From the NCBI GenBank assembly GCA_037833965.1, contig AP031352.1, positions 26,662,501 through 26,726,500 of the forward strand: 64,000 nt of DNA, written 5' to 3'. The notes beneath the pieces were generated by a model. That model was not told the DNA's origin and did no database searches. It saw only the letters and a list, made by a program, of their open reading frames with translations. Shown here piece by piece: positions 37,134 to 47,907 of the stretch; the first letter of the stretch is position 1, and each line of letters begins with the position of its first letter. A program made the translations under genes and the position numbers. The stretch comes from Marchantia polymorpha subsp. ruderalis. Taxonomy: Eukaryota > Streptophyta > Marchantiopsida > Marchantiales > Marchantiaceae.

Positions 37134-38470
37134 AATTTCATTCTAAATCTATTAACTTCTTAAACTTTTTAAACTAAAGCAAAGTAATTACATGAATTAC
37201 AAAGATTATTGTACTCACAAAATGAAATGAGATAAGGGAAAGATTGTAAGTATTAACTCAAATCTCGAGCCAACTCTAGTTAACCTAACTTGAATTAAAA
37301 TTAGTTGTAAGCATAATGAGGATTGAATTATAGATTTTACTCTTTAATATACATATGAGCGCAAGTCATAGCTCGCATTGAACATTTTTTAGGTGCTTGA
37401 AAAATATTATTTTTTCTTGACAACGTAATTTAATAATGACAAATCAACTATAAGTCGGTTTGGGTTTGTGTGTATGTTGTATTGCTCTATGTTAGTTAGT
37501 TTTATAGATGTTTTAACAACTATATATTACAATGCATTTTAATCAATCTCTAAAAATTTTAATGAGTAATTGTACAAGAATAGTATAGTTGAGAGTTTAG
37601 AGTTTCAAACACTCAAAGTTAAAAATGGGAGTAAACTTGCCATTTAGTATTTAAATAAGAAGATTATTTGCTTTACTTTTCACATCATATGATGTAAGTA
37701 TGGGAATATTGAACTCAAAGATGTTCTATAATGTGTTGTTTCATCGGTATAGAAGAACAGACAAAATTGATAAGACTTTCAAAGATTGGATACTATATTT
37801 GCATGAAGATCCTATCTTTGTACTAAATGATTTCATGTATGACTTTAATAATGATATGTTCTAACTGTAATGTATGAAAACACATGTTAAATCTATTATG
37901 TTATATATACTAACATGCAGTAACATGATAATGTAAATTAAGTTTATAGTTAAAAAAAATGATAGATGAATGACGTGAAGCTCTAAAGAACGGTAGAATC
38001 AAAATGTAGAAGCCTTCACACAAAGTAAAAGAGTTGATCAATTTGGATTAGTTGGAGAAAGCTGAATCCAATAAAAATGCTAAAAATACACATATATCAA
38101 AGTATGTTGTAAACTTTATGGTCAAGCGGATGCATACGAGATAAACAAAGCAACTGTAATTCACGGATTAAATTGTACTTCGTAATATGCAGAGTAACTA
38201 CAGAATATATCATATGCACCCATGTATCTGATAGAAAGAAATGCAATAACAAATAATCACTTCGATACATTTCCATGGTTTCTTTTGATGAATTGTACTG
38301 CAAACTTCAAGTCGGTGTACGAGCATCCTAGTGGTCAGATTCTGTGGCTGAATTTCTCATAAAAAAACTGAGGATTCTCTTCTGGTGTTTCGCCTCACCG
38401 ATAGTTTATGGAATTTCCAAAAGCTGTAACAGAACGCTCAAGCGAGGATTCGCGAAAGTCGCGAAACTCT
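37134..38470. other. AT-rich non-coding DNA
   Basis: I see no gene or ordered repeat. Composition shifts to GC-richer sequence at about 38.4 kb, which marks the right edge of the repeat-laden block. Confidence 0.5.
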
Positions 38471-39740
38471 TTGATGAATCAACATTCACTTCTTAGCAAT
38501 GTACCACTCTGAATGTCACGTGCTGGATAAAATTCTAATTGATACCTGAAATTCTGCCGTAGTCTGCTCGTCTCGTCATCCGAATCTTCTTGACGATAAC
38601 TGTGAACGTGGACAAAACCAGAATAGTCACCGATCAACTCCTCATCTTCGCTTCTCTTCAACTCACTCTAAGAGACCTTCTTAGCAATGTTCGAGAATTC
38701 AGGCGGTGTTTCATCCCACAGCGTAGAGGCTGTCTTCTCATCGCACCTAAAGTCCATTTCGACGATCAGTGGGTCAAGTAGAGTTCCGAAATCTCAACTC
38801 GAGAGGTTTACAGTAAATGCCCCGAACTCCAAGCGCTGCGGAAGCAGCTCGTTCGGAGTCAAGCAGGAGACAAGGCGAACATGATGAACATGCGAACCAC
38901 GTGAATCACGAGGGACAAGCCACCGGGACCACAACTGCGACGTGGTAGGACTCGGTCGCCGAAACTCGTCCATGGTTCTCGTCATGGATGCGTCCAGATC
39001 CTTTGCAGTAGTGCCCGCCGACGTTACTGTGCTGTCAAGGTCGGACCCTGTCCTACCTTTACAGCACAGTAACGTCGCATCCAAATGTCGAAGATCAGAA
39101 TATTCACAAATCGGTCAATGGGAATTATCCTTCGCTGCGGACACCGACCGGTCGCCGCTAGCGCAGTTGGCCGCGACGGCGACCGCGAACGTGGTGAGCG
39201 GTGGGTGCATGGAAGAATCCCCAACCCGGTGAGGGGAGCGTGGAGTCGAGAAAGAAGGGCTGGAGAACGTGGACTTTCGGGCCGCAGGCGATCGTACCCA
39301 TGAGAGTACAACGAGTGAGTACGGTGGAGCGGTTGTCCGCTGGACGCATGCAGGACGTGGACCGGGCGAGTAGTACAGAAGTCGGCAATTGTACGAGCTG
39401 ATTGTCCTGCAGCGGCACCCATCGACGCGATTCATATGACGCGAATTGCGATCGATGGTGGCCACATTGAGCAGAGCTGGATGCTGCACCATCCCATCGC
39501 TGCAGCGGCCCGACCCTCGACAGCCTCGAGACTCAGCGCAGGACGACGTGATGCTGCTGATGCTGCTGCCGTCGGTCGCCATCGAGACCAGCGCCCGCGC
39601 TTTCTCGAGGTGTTATATGGTCTGACAGTCAGGGGCGATTCTCGTGCGGCGGCAGGAAGGAATCAGTTTGTCGAGGACGGTGAGGCAGCGAGCGGCGAGC
39701 GGCAAGAGGGCAGGACATTAGGGTCGAGTCGGTTTTACAG
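38471..39740 (+). promoter_or_regulatory. GC-rich upstream region of the ZIP gene
   Basis: About 1.2 kb of GC-rich DNA precedes the ZIP start. Many overlapping open frames on both strands (up to 155 codons) look like composition artefacts without domains. The segment holds a long perfect hairpin (39019-39077) and probably the ZIP promoter and leader. No TATA box is evident. Confidence 0.4.
39019..39077. repeat. Perfect 17-bp-arm hairpin, 59 bases in total
   Basis: CGACGTTACTGTGCTGT (39019-39035) has its exact reverse complement at 39061-39077. Inside, AAGGT pairs with ACCTT and GGA with TCC, separated by single mismatches, leaving a five-base CCCTG loop, so nearly the whole segment can fold. 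It lies 664 bases upstream of the ZIP start codon. It could be a microRNA-like precursor, an RNA structure in a leader, or the remnant of a small transposon. Confidence 0.85.
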
Positions 39741-41429
39741 ATGGGTTTCTCGATGAGGATGGTTCTCGCGTCGGCTTTGTGGAGTTTGGTGCTGATTTCC
39801 GCCTTGGTTGGGCCCGCGGCCGCGCACGGAGGGAATGGGGACGGGCACGAGGATGAGAATCTGGATTTACGGGCCAAGGATTTGGTTTTGGTGAAGGTTT
39901 ATTGTTTGATCATCGTGTTTTTTGCCACGTTCATTCCTGGAGTGTCGCCGTACTTTTTCCGCTGGAACCAGGCATTTTTGGTTCTGGGAATTCAGTTCGC
40001 TGGAGGGATTTTTCTGGCCACGGCCATGCTTCACTTTCTCAGCGACGCCAATGAGACTTTCAAGGACCTTACGTCCAAGCCGTATCCCTTCGCTTTCATG
40101 CTCGCCTGCGTCGGGTACTTGATCACCAATTTTGCAGATGTTTTGATACAATTCGTCTACGCTCGTCAACCTGTAACCAATCACGCAACGGATATCGAAT
40201 GCACCCCAGGTATGGAATCATTAATGCCTTCGGATTTTACGGGAAGCAAACTTTTCTTCTATCGCGTCAGAAGCCATCAACTCACACCTACTGGCATGCC
40301 TCTGACAAAATTTCTCGTTGACCAAATCCAGCGTGAGGATCACCACCTCGCGTATGAAATCATGAGAGCATGTTGTTTGATTACCTTCTCTAGCCCAGTC
40401 ATTGGCACTTTTCCATTCCTCAGGAGGTAAACCTTGCAAACCTGTCGGCTCGGACGGAAAGAGCTGCTGCGACGCTAGTCGCAATGGTGCAGAATGCAAG
40501 GTGCCATCTCTGCACAATCTTTTGAGTCATTTCTTTCAAAGCATGTGCGTACATGCGCTACCAACTTAATTGTGGTCATCCTACTATTCGTGTCTGTGAA
40601 CATGATCCGAACGATTTTTAAGTGGAGTGCATGATATTTTGAGTCTCGAAGCTCAGAAACGTAACGAAATCGTATGCTCTTGTTCTGGTGGCAGTGTCCA
40701 GATGAAGTCCCATATACCAAAGATGCGGGGAGTCTGGTCAAGGCAACCTTGATTCCGAAAGTTTCCTTCGGAGACGCAGTGCTGTTGGTCTTTGCTTTAT
40801 GCTTCCACTCCATTTTTGAAGGCATTGCTATTGGTGTAGCAGGTGCGCCTCTTGCTCAGTTTCCTTGATTGGTACTACGCGTGCTTGTAAGTTTCAGCTG
40901 TATATCGCAAAAACTAGATCTGATACTATCAGGGGATTAGAGGCAGAAACGATCGTGCCGGAAGTAAAGCCTGAATCGTTTTCCGCTATCACCATACATC
41001 TAGCTGTCTTGACAGAGTGGATCATTACCTTGTGCAGCGACGACAAAGGATGCTTGGAGATCACTCTGGACAATTACGCTTCACAAAGTTTTTGCAGCTA
41101 TCGCCATGGGCATTGCGTTGCTAAGAATTATCCCAGACAGGCCGTTGTGGTCTTGTGCGGCTTACTCTTTCGCTTTCGCCATCTCAAGTCCTATCGGCGT
41201 GGCAATCGGCATCCTAATCGACCAAACGTCGCAAGGAAATACTGCAGATTGGATCTATGCTGTCTCCATGGGTTTTGCAGCAGGAGTGTTTATTTACGTG
41301 GCCATCAACCATCTCCTCGCAAAGGGTTACACGCCTCCCTGTAAAATTGGAGTAGATCAACCATTCTACAAATTTTTGTTCGTTACAGTGGGGGTCGCCG
41401 TCATGTCCGTAGTAATGATCTGGGATTAA
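39741..41429 (+). CDS. ZIP-family zinc/iron transporter (3 exons)
   Basis: ZIP proteins move Zn2+, Fe2+ or Mn2+ into the cytosol. Exons 39741-40209, 40703-40843 and 41038-41429 join in phase to 333 residues, normal for plant ZIPs. A signal-peptide-like leader (about 1-29, ending [11 protein letters not shown]) is followed by a short acidic/His segment and eight membrane spans. Signature residues are present: [12 protein letters not shown] in span 4 and [13 protein letters not shown] in span 5, whose His and Glu residues line the metal site. The loop between spans 3 and 4 is short and lacks the His-rich repeat of many ZIPs, with only [10 protein letters not shown] and PYTKDAG, which points to the ZIP2/ZIP11-like group (tentative). 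The first intron's 3' site is CCAG at 40699-40702; using the earlier GCAG would break the frame. AATAAA lies at about 41514. Substrate metal is unknown. Confidence 0.93.
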
Positions 41430-43390
41430 TGAGGTAATCCTGTCCCATGTATCTTACCCTTATACAGTTCGTATGTTCGGCTGGATCTAGATCTGGACGC
41501 TCCACTATGTTTAATAAAGTAGTGAAATTGTAATTGGAAACAGTGTGAAATTTGCACTGTTTCGACATGACTCGGATGAGAAACTGCCAAAGTTGATATT
41601 ATTACTCGCTATGCCTGTCATCTAAAAGATGAACATAGAATGACGCGTTAAAACGTAGAATTTATGGAAGAGATAAGTTTTGCAAGGATAGCTGTAGCCG
41701 TTTACTGAAGTTGAATAGTTGAATTTTCTCCCAGAATAGCTGATACGTCATAAACATTTCTAACGATTTCTTCGCCTGGCAGGAAATTGTCTTCAATGTG
41801 TTCCTGCTGCTGCAAAGTGGAGCACACAATTGATTATGCACGAGTCGATAACGTTTATTCATTGCCAGGTTCGCACAGAAACATATTAAATGCTGTAAAA
41901 TTCGAGCCAGGAGCGTGTCTAATGTGCTCAAAGATTACTGCTACAGGAGTACAGTTGCGTTTTATTTGCATCCGCTACCCAGCTCATCAGAATTTAGGAG
42001 AAGTTGAAGTGCCTGCAACAACGTTGCTAACCAAGGCGAGGTATACCTCTCGAGTCACAGAACTCTCTGTAACTTCAACGTCTGCATACTTTACAAATTG
42101 CAGGCCGAACTTTGGTTTCTGATGTTGTTCACCTTGGAAGTTCCGCGGTTTCGCCTTTTCTGGTACAATATCAATACTCAACACCCTTTGTCCAGTAATA
42201 GGGGTAAATCTATACTTTTAGTTTTAGTCTGAGAAGAAAGTTAGTGCTGTTGTGGGCCACAGAAAAAAGCTGAATGACCCATACGTCAGTGTTTGTAATT
42301 TAGTGACACTCTCGCCAATGGCCCTCGTAAAAAATTGGTATTTCAATAAATAACTGCCATAATGTGTAACTTCGTTTTACGCTGGCCAATACTGTTGACT
42401 GAAATTCGATTTTCAAGTTTTTCTTATCTTGAGGGTAGAGGATAAGAAAAAGGTTGATTCATGAGAAGAAAGATGATAGATCCATCTGAAGTAATGAACC
42501 TAAAAATGCGTGTGGTAGGTAGCCTTGCTCGAAGAGGAATGCCGATGAAAGTGGGTTATGTGTTATGTCATCCACTTCTAATTGAAAATATCTTCAGCGC
42601 ATGTTATACGAAGTTTCGACATTTGCGATATTGCGTGTAAAAATTGTCCTCTCATAATTGCAGTAGCAGTGCATTAGTTATTCTACTGTGCAACAAGATA
42701 AATGTCGATTTTGACGATGAAACTATCTCGAAATGGCTTTCAAACTCATCGATATTTCGTTACGAAATACGGATTCTCCTACAAGTTGAGGTAGCTCTCA
42801 TACATGCGGAGCGTGGAGCTGACTTGCAGTGTCATACCATCTTTTGAAACACTAACAAGAAGTTTATGATCATTACTTTTTTGCAAGACTTGGAAATATA
42901 ATTCTTGCTACCAAATCATTTCTTTTCTTTTGATTGGTACAAATCAACCAGCAACGTGCGTGTTGTTGTAGCAAGCCTCTCAACGCAACCGAAATGAACC
43001 GGATACATGAAGTAAAGATTGCTTATTACCTTAGTAAAGTAGCCTACTTCGTGCTCAAATGATAGAGTAGTAAGTGTACGTGCACGTCAACATTCATGTG
43101 TAATTATTATGTGCTGAACACGAAAGTTATACAGGTAATACTCTTCGTGGTACGATAATAGTCATGTTTGACATATTGGCCAATTATAACTGAGGGGACC
43201 ATTACATGGAAGAGGAAGCTTCAAAATATCTGAAGAGATGCATGTGTACTTGAACATCTTAACATTCACCTACTTTAACTTCTCAATTTATGTAAGAAAA
43301 GAAAACATTGTGTAACCATCTTTAGTTAGTTAGAACTAAAGTAGAGGTTACTCTGAATATGGAGGTAGATACTTTAGTGTGCATTAGTCA
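41430..43390. other. ZIP 3' flank and intergenic DNA
   Basis: The ZIP 3' untranslated region with TTTAATAAAG near 41511 is followed by unremarkable sequence. Open frames of 60-111 codons show no domain. A small stem (CTTTAGTT...AACTAAAG) lies at about 43320-43341. Confidence 0.5.
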
Positions 43391-43560
43391 TAGTTGTCAC
43401 GTCAGCGATCCGCGCACTTGGTAGGTACAGAGTGTATGTGTTAGTTGACAATGCCACGTCAACAATCCGTGTGCTTGTAGGTAAGGATTGAGTGTGTTAG
43501 TTGGGTGCGCCACGTCAGCGATCCGTGTGCTTGTTAGGGTTATCCGCTACGTCATCCATC
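43391..43560. repeat. Three tandem copies of a 57-bp unit containing CACGTCA
   Basis: CACGTCAGCGATCCGYGYGC-like starts occur at 43398, 43455 and 43511 (spacing 57 and 56). Each unit continues with GTAGG and GTGTTAGTTG. A partial fourth CTACGTCATCC follows. The array sits just upstream of CTATATAAGGG (about 43622), so it has the layout of a repeated upstream element before a TATA box. Confidence 0.75.
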
Positions 43561-43564
43561 CACT

Positions 43565-43720
43565 ATGAGTGGGATGGATGGTGGGGATTAGATCTTATCA
43601 CCTTGTACTTGTTGGTGAGAGCTATATAAGGGAGAGGAGAAACATTGTTGGTATCTATCATCTTCAGAGTTTACGTTTCTATCTTCGAGTGAATTTCTCT
43701 CTAAACCCTAGTGTTACACA
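43565..43720 (+). promoter_or_regulatory. TATA-bearing promoter-like segment, possibly a solo LTR
   Basis: GAGCTATATAAGGGAGAGG at about 43619 is followed by a pyrimidine-rich leader-like stretch to AAACCCTAGTGTTACACA (about 43702-43719). No recognisable gene follows; the next kilobase is AT-rich. Together with the 57-bp array this could be the U3-R part of an old LTR, but no partner LTR or primer-binding site was found. Confidence 0.3.
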
Positions 43721-44752
43721 TTGTCATGGATATAAAATATCATTATCGAACATGATTCTTTGCTACCAAAGTTGTCTTCGCCCATGTAAAAGTTATACTC
43801 TCAAAATGAAATTACGAAGGAATGGATAATTTCAATATTTTGGCCAATCTTGAATTGGATTGATTTTTATTTCAAATGCTAATTTGATTTTGGGAAGAAA
43901 GAATTTTTGTTTTTCATGTCATGTTTGCATCTTCTTTTTCCAAAATATTAAGTTAAATACGGTAAAGTGGTAAAGTTGAATAATGAAATTAAAAACACCA
44001 TTCAGATGTGTGACAATAAGTTATGTATTCAAATGAGGACAAAGTTAAAATCTTATTACCATGAGAGAGTTTCAAATCATTAAACGTTTAGATCAAGTAA
44101 TCGGGATTTTGGTAGCATATGAAAACACATCATTTTTAAAAAATACGCGTCCCAACATAAAGAACTATTTGGAAACAAATATAGAGCTCAACTTCAAGCT
44201 ATAGACAAAATATGTACTTGATTTATGTTAGAGCTACATCAATTACTCCATTGTCTGATAAATCTTAAAAATTTACTTGATGTTCAAATCATTATGAACA
44301 TATCTGAATCCAATTTAAGAGCAATTTAGAATACATGATAGATTGATGGATTTGTGTTTTTTATTCATAATAATACATACTTATCAACTTTTTAAAATAA
44401 TTCTGAATCATCAATTTTAATCACTCGCATCTTGAATGCTGATTCTATAATCTAAACAGTAATGAAAATTTGGAGTAGTGAGTCTCATTATTTGGTAATA
44501 TAATTTCAATTCCAAGAAAAATCTTAACATTCAAATTTTGTTATTACCTTTTTCCCCCAACTCTTTTTTATCTTTGACAACACTCTATCGCATCATAATT
44601 ATCAGCCCATGTGAAAAAAAGAAGCTAGATTACATCACCTATCTATTCTGGTCGCCCATAGTATTATTTGTCTTCGTTGTTGGTAGATATGTATCAAAAG
44701 ATAGGTTGGTGATAGTAATACTAATGTACTCTTTTCAAGAGAAAAAGAGAAC
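43721..44752. other. AT-rich non-coding DNA
   Basis: An 84-codon open frame at 44538-44792 has no recognisable domain and runs into a palindrome, so it is not called. Nothing else is visible. Confidence 0.45.
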
Positions 44753-44793
44753 ATTAGTTGAAGTCAAGATTGTCAATCTTGACTTGAACTAAT
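44753..44793. repeat. 41-bp near-perfect palindrome
   Basis: ATTAGTTGAAGTCAAGATTG, one central base, then the reverse complement with a single mismatch. It can extrude as a 20-bp hairpin with almost no loop. Such sequences are unstable in replication and may be the tips of a collapsed inverted duplication. Confidence 0.85.
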
Positions 44794-46245
44794 GATGCAA
44801 GCAGCAAACGGACAAAGAGAGTTTCAAAGTGAATGAGTAAAGAGAGAACTTTGCGGGATGAAGTGATAACGACAAGAATCAATTATCAACAGCCAGGTGA
44901 TACCTGTTGTTTTATAAATTATAAGTTATAAAAATCCATGCATGGAATGAATAAATTATAAAGCTTTGAAAGATGACTTTTGATTACATTCATGGATGGA
45001 TGAGATCCACAAAAAGACTAGTACACAAAGGTTATTTCAATTATGGACCAAGTTGCTAGAACCCAAAGAAATCAACCACATACCACATTGCAATTGGCAG
45101 AGAGCGTCAAGTGCATGATAGAGCGAAAAGGTCACGATGAAGAGTGAGACTTTGAGTCCACTGAGCAACAACGGCTGCAGGTTATATTCGTCACAAATGA
45201 ATGACTGAATTTGTTGAATTAACTGATGTTAAACAACGAAATTTGTTTCTTAGGTGTGCTTAATAAAGAGTTAGAGTTGGTTTCCATTGGTTCAGATACG
45301 AGTCGTGGATCTTTTCCCCATTTGTCTACGGCACTTACCGCTACCCTTCGAGATCCATATTATCTGTAGAAGTATGTCAGGATAGAATCTCATCGCAGAT
45401 AGGAAGATGCTCGACTGGGGGACCACATCTATTTCGATGCCTTCGGTTTCCTTCTGTAACGATCCGATCGAAGTTGTTTCCAAGATAAGTGTTCGGTGGT
45501 TTACGAGCTGATATGCTCCTGGAGCTTTAACTCTTCAATTTCACATCTAATAGCTTTCCAAAATTGTGCAGTTGATCACCTTCATCCCCTCATGTCTTCG
45601 CAACACACACAGGGCGGTGTTCGTGAAAATACCACAACACCTCGTCGGGAATTAAGCTCAGCAAATTACTGCAATCGCCAGTTGTCTTTGCAATTTCACA
45701 TTTAATCTGCCAGCATATTAATAGGAACCTTCGGATCTGTCTTTCTGCTTTGGCTGTTGAAGTGCACTCAGAAGAGCGAAGACTCTGTCCGCAGACATCG
45801 AATGTGGTAAGCCAAGACTTGCAGGAGCATCGCAATTTAACCTTGCCACTGCAAAATGTACCGTTCGTGTCAGATCCGGTCTCTCGAATGGCAGAGTCCA
45901 AATATCTCTGTTGGCCTCAATTCAAATCCCAGCAGAATCAATCCTTTCAGAGTTCACAGCACCACCCATGCCTTTCGAGACTGGCCAACTTTGAAGAGCT
46001 AGTAGAAACTCCGAAGTTGGCGTCTACAAATTGTTGGGGTTCAGAGTCAGATTTCGCTGCGCAAGTGGTCCGATCTGTTGGAATTGAGCTGAATAAGCAG
46101 CAGCAGGAACCGAAATGGCCGATGCGGATTACTGGGAATCTGAATGTCGGTCCAGCTACGACCACGCGCACATTCAAAACTGCACGGTATGTACAACAAG
46201 CCCTTGGGTGAAGTCGAATCCACGACAGGGCGACAAGATAGAAAT
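44794..46245. other. Intergenic DNA and probable MATE 3' flank
   Basis: Open frames of about 100-150 codons at 45590-45901 (-) and 45750-46211 (+) lack domains. The region adjoining 46245 should hold the 3' untranslated part of the minus-strand MATE gene. Confidence 0.45.
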
Positions 46246-47907
46246 CTAAGGCAGCTGCTGAAGAGCGAGAATGGCATGCGAAGGTTCATCGAGGGGAGGA
46301 GGAGGAGGAGGAGGAGAAGGAGGAGGACGGGGAAGGCACGGAGTTTGAGATTCGGACACAAAAGAGTCCGCAGGACTGGCCAGATCCGCGTGGGAGGAGT
46401 CTGTCAGGTGCTGGGCCCGCAGAGCTTCGAGAATCCAATCGGTTCTCAGCACGACAGTGACGGTGAGAATGGCGCAGGTGAGCACGGCTGCCAGGAGCCC
46501 GAGCCACAGGCCCAGCAGGCCCAATCTGCACGAGAAAGCCAAATAGATTCCGAGCGGAATGCCGACCAGATAAAACGCGCCGAGATTGGCGTACGCCCCC
46601 GTCGAAGGACGAGCACTGCCTCGCAGAACACCGCAGCAGACCGTCTGCGGGAAGTTGCCGAATTCACAGAGGCCCATGATCGGGAGCAGCCTGGCCACCC
46701 CGAGCAGAATGTCCTTGTCCGACGTGAAGAGCTTGCCCCAAATCTTCCTCGCGCAGATGAGCCAGGTCGCGCCCAAGCACGCGAGCGCGACGCTCACGCT
46801 CAGCGCCGCCAGAGAAGCATGGTACGCAGCTAATGGAGAATTGGCCCCGAGCTCGTTGCCGACACGAGTCGAAACGCACGAGCTCAGAGCCACTTGCAAT
46901 GCGTAGCACACGGTGTCGCCATTGAGAACGATGGCCATGATGGCCACAGCTTTGTGCGCGTCTGGGAGGAGGCCCGTCAGAAGCGTCATGGTTTCATAGC
47001 ACCACCACTCCAAGCATGTCATGAGGCACGCAGGCCCTGCGAGTTTTATGAACGGGCCCCAATCTTGCAAGCTCGCCCTCGACCACCCGGGCCAGGATCG
47101 TCGATGAATTCCCGTCTGGTGGATGTAGATGACGAGCATGATAATCAGATTGAGGTCGGTAAGGGCTGAGGCCAAAGCTGTTCCGGAAGCGCCCAGTTTC
47201 AGTCCGAACACGAGGAAGAAATTCAGGGGAATGTGCAGAGACATGGCCAGGGCGGAGCACAGCATCATGGGCTTCGTGATGCACTGCGACCGGAGATAGA
47301 TTCGCAGCGGGCTCAGCACGGCAGTGGCCACCAAATCTGGCAGCAGGTAGATGAGATATTGCTTCGCCATGGCTGCGATGTCGCGGTCTTGGCCGAACCA
47401 GAGCAGGACTTTCTCCACGTTCAGCCAAGCGAACGAGACGGGGATGCAGGCGAGCAGCATGAGCAGGATGCCTCGTTGAAGGGCGAGGCCGATGAGCTTG
47501 TGGCGCTTGGCGCCGAAGGCCTGGCAACAGAGGGGCTCCATTCCGCCGGACAGACCCATGAGGATGGAGAATCCCGTGACATTTGCGAAGGTCAGGGCCA
47601 TCGTTCCTCCTGCAAGCTCCAACCCTCCCAGGTGGCCCAAGAACATGGTGGATATGATGAATCTCGCGAACCACATTATGTTCATGGCTGCGATCGGACC
47701 TCCGATCTTCTTCTGCTTGCTGATCTCCGACAGAATTTGCTTGATGGACGGCCATGCCTGCAGGGCATGGTGCAACTCATTTAGGGTTTCCTCCTCCTCC
47801 TCGTCTCGCCCCACTTTGTCGTCCGAAGTCGCGGGCCATTTTGTGTGCTTCTTGAATGGGATTCTCTCATCCGCCTCGGGGTCCGACATGTCCGTGTCCA
47901 CATCCAT
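46246..47907 (-). CDS. MATE-family efflux carrier, DTX49-51-like, intronless
   Basis: MATE carriers export organic compounds in exchange for H+ or Na+. From the first in-frame ATG (47907) the protein has 553 residues; the open frame extends upstream to a GTG at 47949, so a longer start or a leader exon is possible. About 12 membrane spans lie between residues 70 and 490. Family marks include a GHLGGLELAGGTMALTFANV-type stretch, SGGMEPLCCQAFGA, LEWWCYE, STRVGNELGA, GLCEFGNFPQT and CGVLRGSARP, matching plant DTX49/50/51 proteins, some of which act at late endosomal or Golgi membranes in hormone or iron handling. Substrate here is unknown. The N-terminus is acidic, with a Glu run encoded by GAG repeats. 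The tail carries a proline run (PPPSPPPPPPP) encoded by GGA-type repeats on the plus strand near 46290-46330. The gene is GC-rich compared with its flanks. Confidence 0.93.
   Translation of the reverse strand: MDVDTDMSDPEADERIPFKKHTKWPATSDDKVGRDEEEEETLNELHHALQAWPSIKQILSEISKQKKIGGPIAAMNIMWFARFIISTMFLGHLGGLELAGGTMALTFANVTGFSILMGLSGGMEPLCCQAFGAKRHKLIGLALQRGILLMLLACIPVSFAWLNVEKVLLWFGQDRDIAAMAKQYLIYLLPDLVATAVLSPLRIYLRSQCITKPMMLCSALAMSLHIPLNFFLVFGLKLGASGTALASALTDLNLIIMLVIYIHQTGIHRRSWPGWSRASLQDWGPFIKLAGPACLMTCLEWWCYETMTLLTGLLPDAHKAVAIMAIVLNGDTVCYALQVALSSCVSTRVGNELGANSPLAAYHASLAALSVSVALACLGATWLICARKIWGKLFTSDKDILLGVARLLPIMGLCEFGNFPQTVCCGVLRGSARPSTGAYANLGAFYLVGIPLGIYLAFSCRLGLLGLWLGLLAAVLTCAILTVTVVLRTDWILEALRAQHLTDSSHADLASPADSFVSESQTPCLPRPPPSPPPPPPPLDEPSHAILALQQLP

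Noticed and set aside
39115-39582. 155-codon minus-strand frame upstream of ZIP
   Set aside because: Several overlapping frames on both strands in GC-rich DNA with no domain; no reason to prefer one.
45915-45932. tRNA B-box-like ATTCAAATCCCAG
   Set aside because: No matching A box, acceptor stem or cloverleaf around it.
46144-47784. Plus-strand frames of 183-229 codons and a 253-codon minus-strand frame
   Set aside because: Alternative-frame shadows of the GC-rich MATE gene, which has clear family motifs in one frame.
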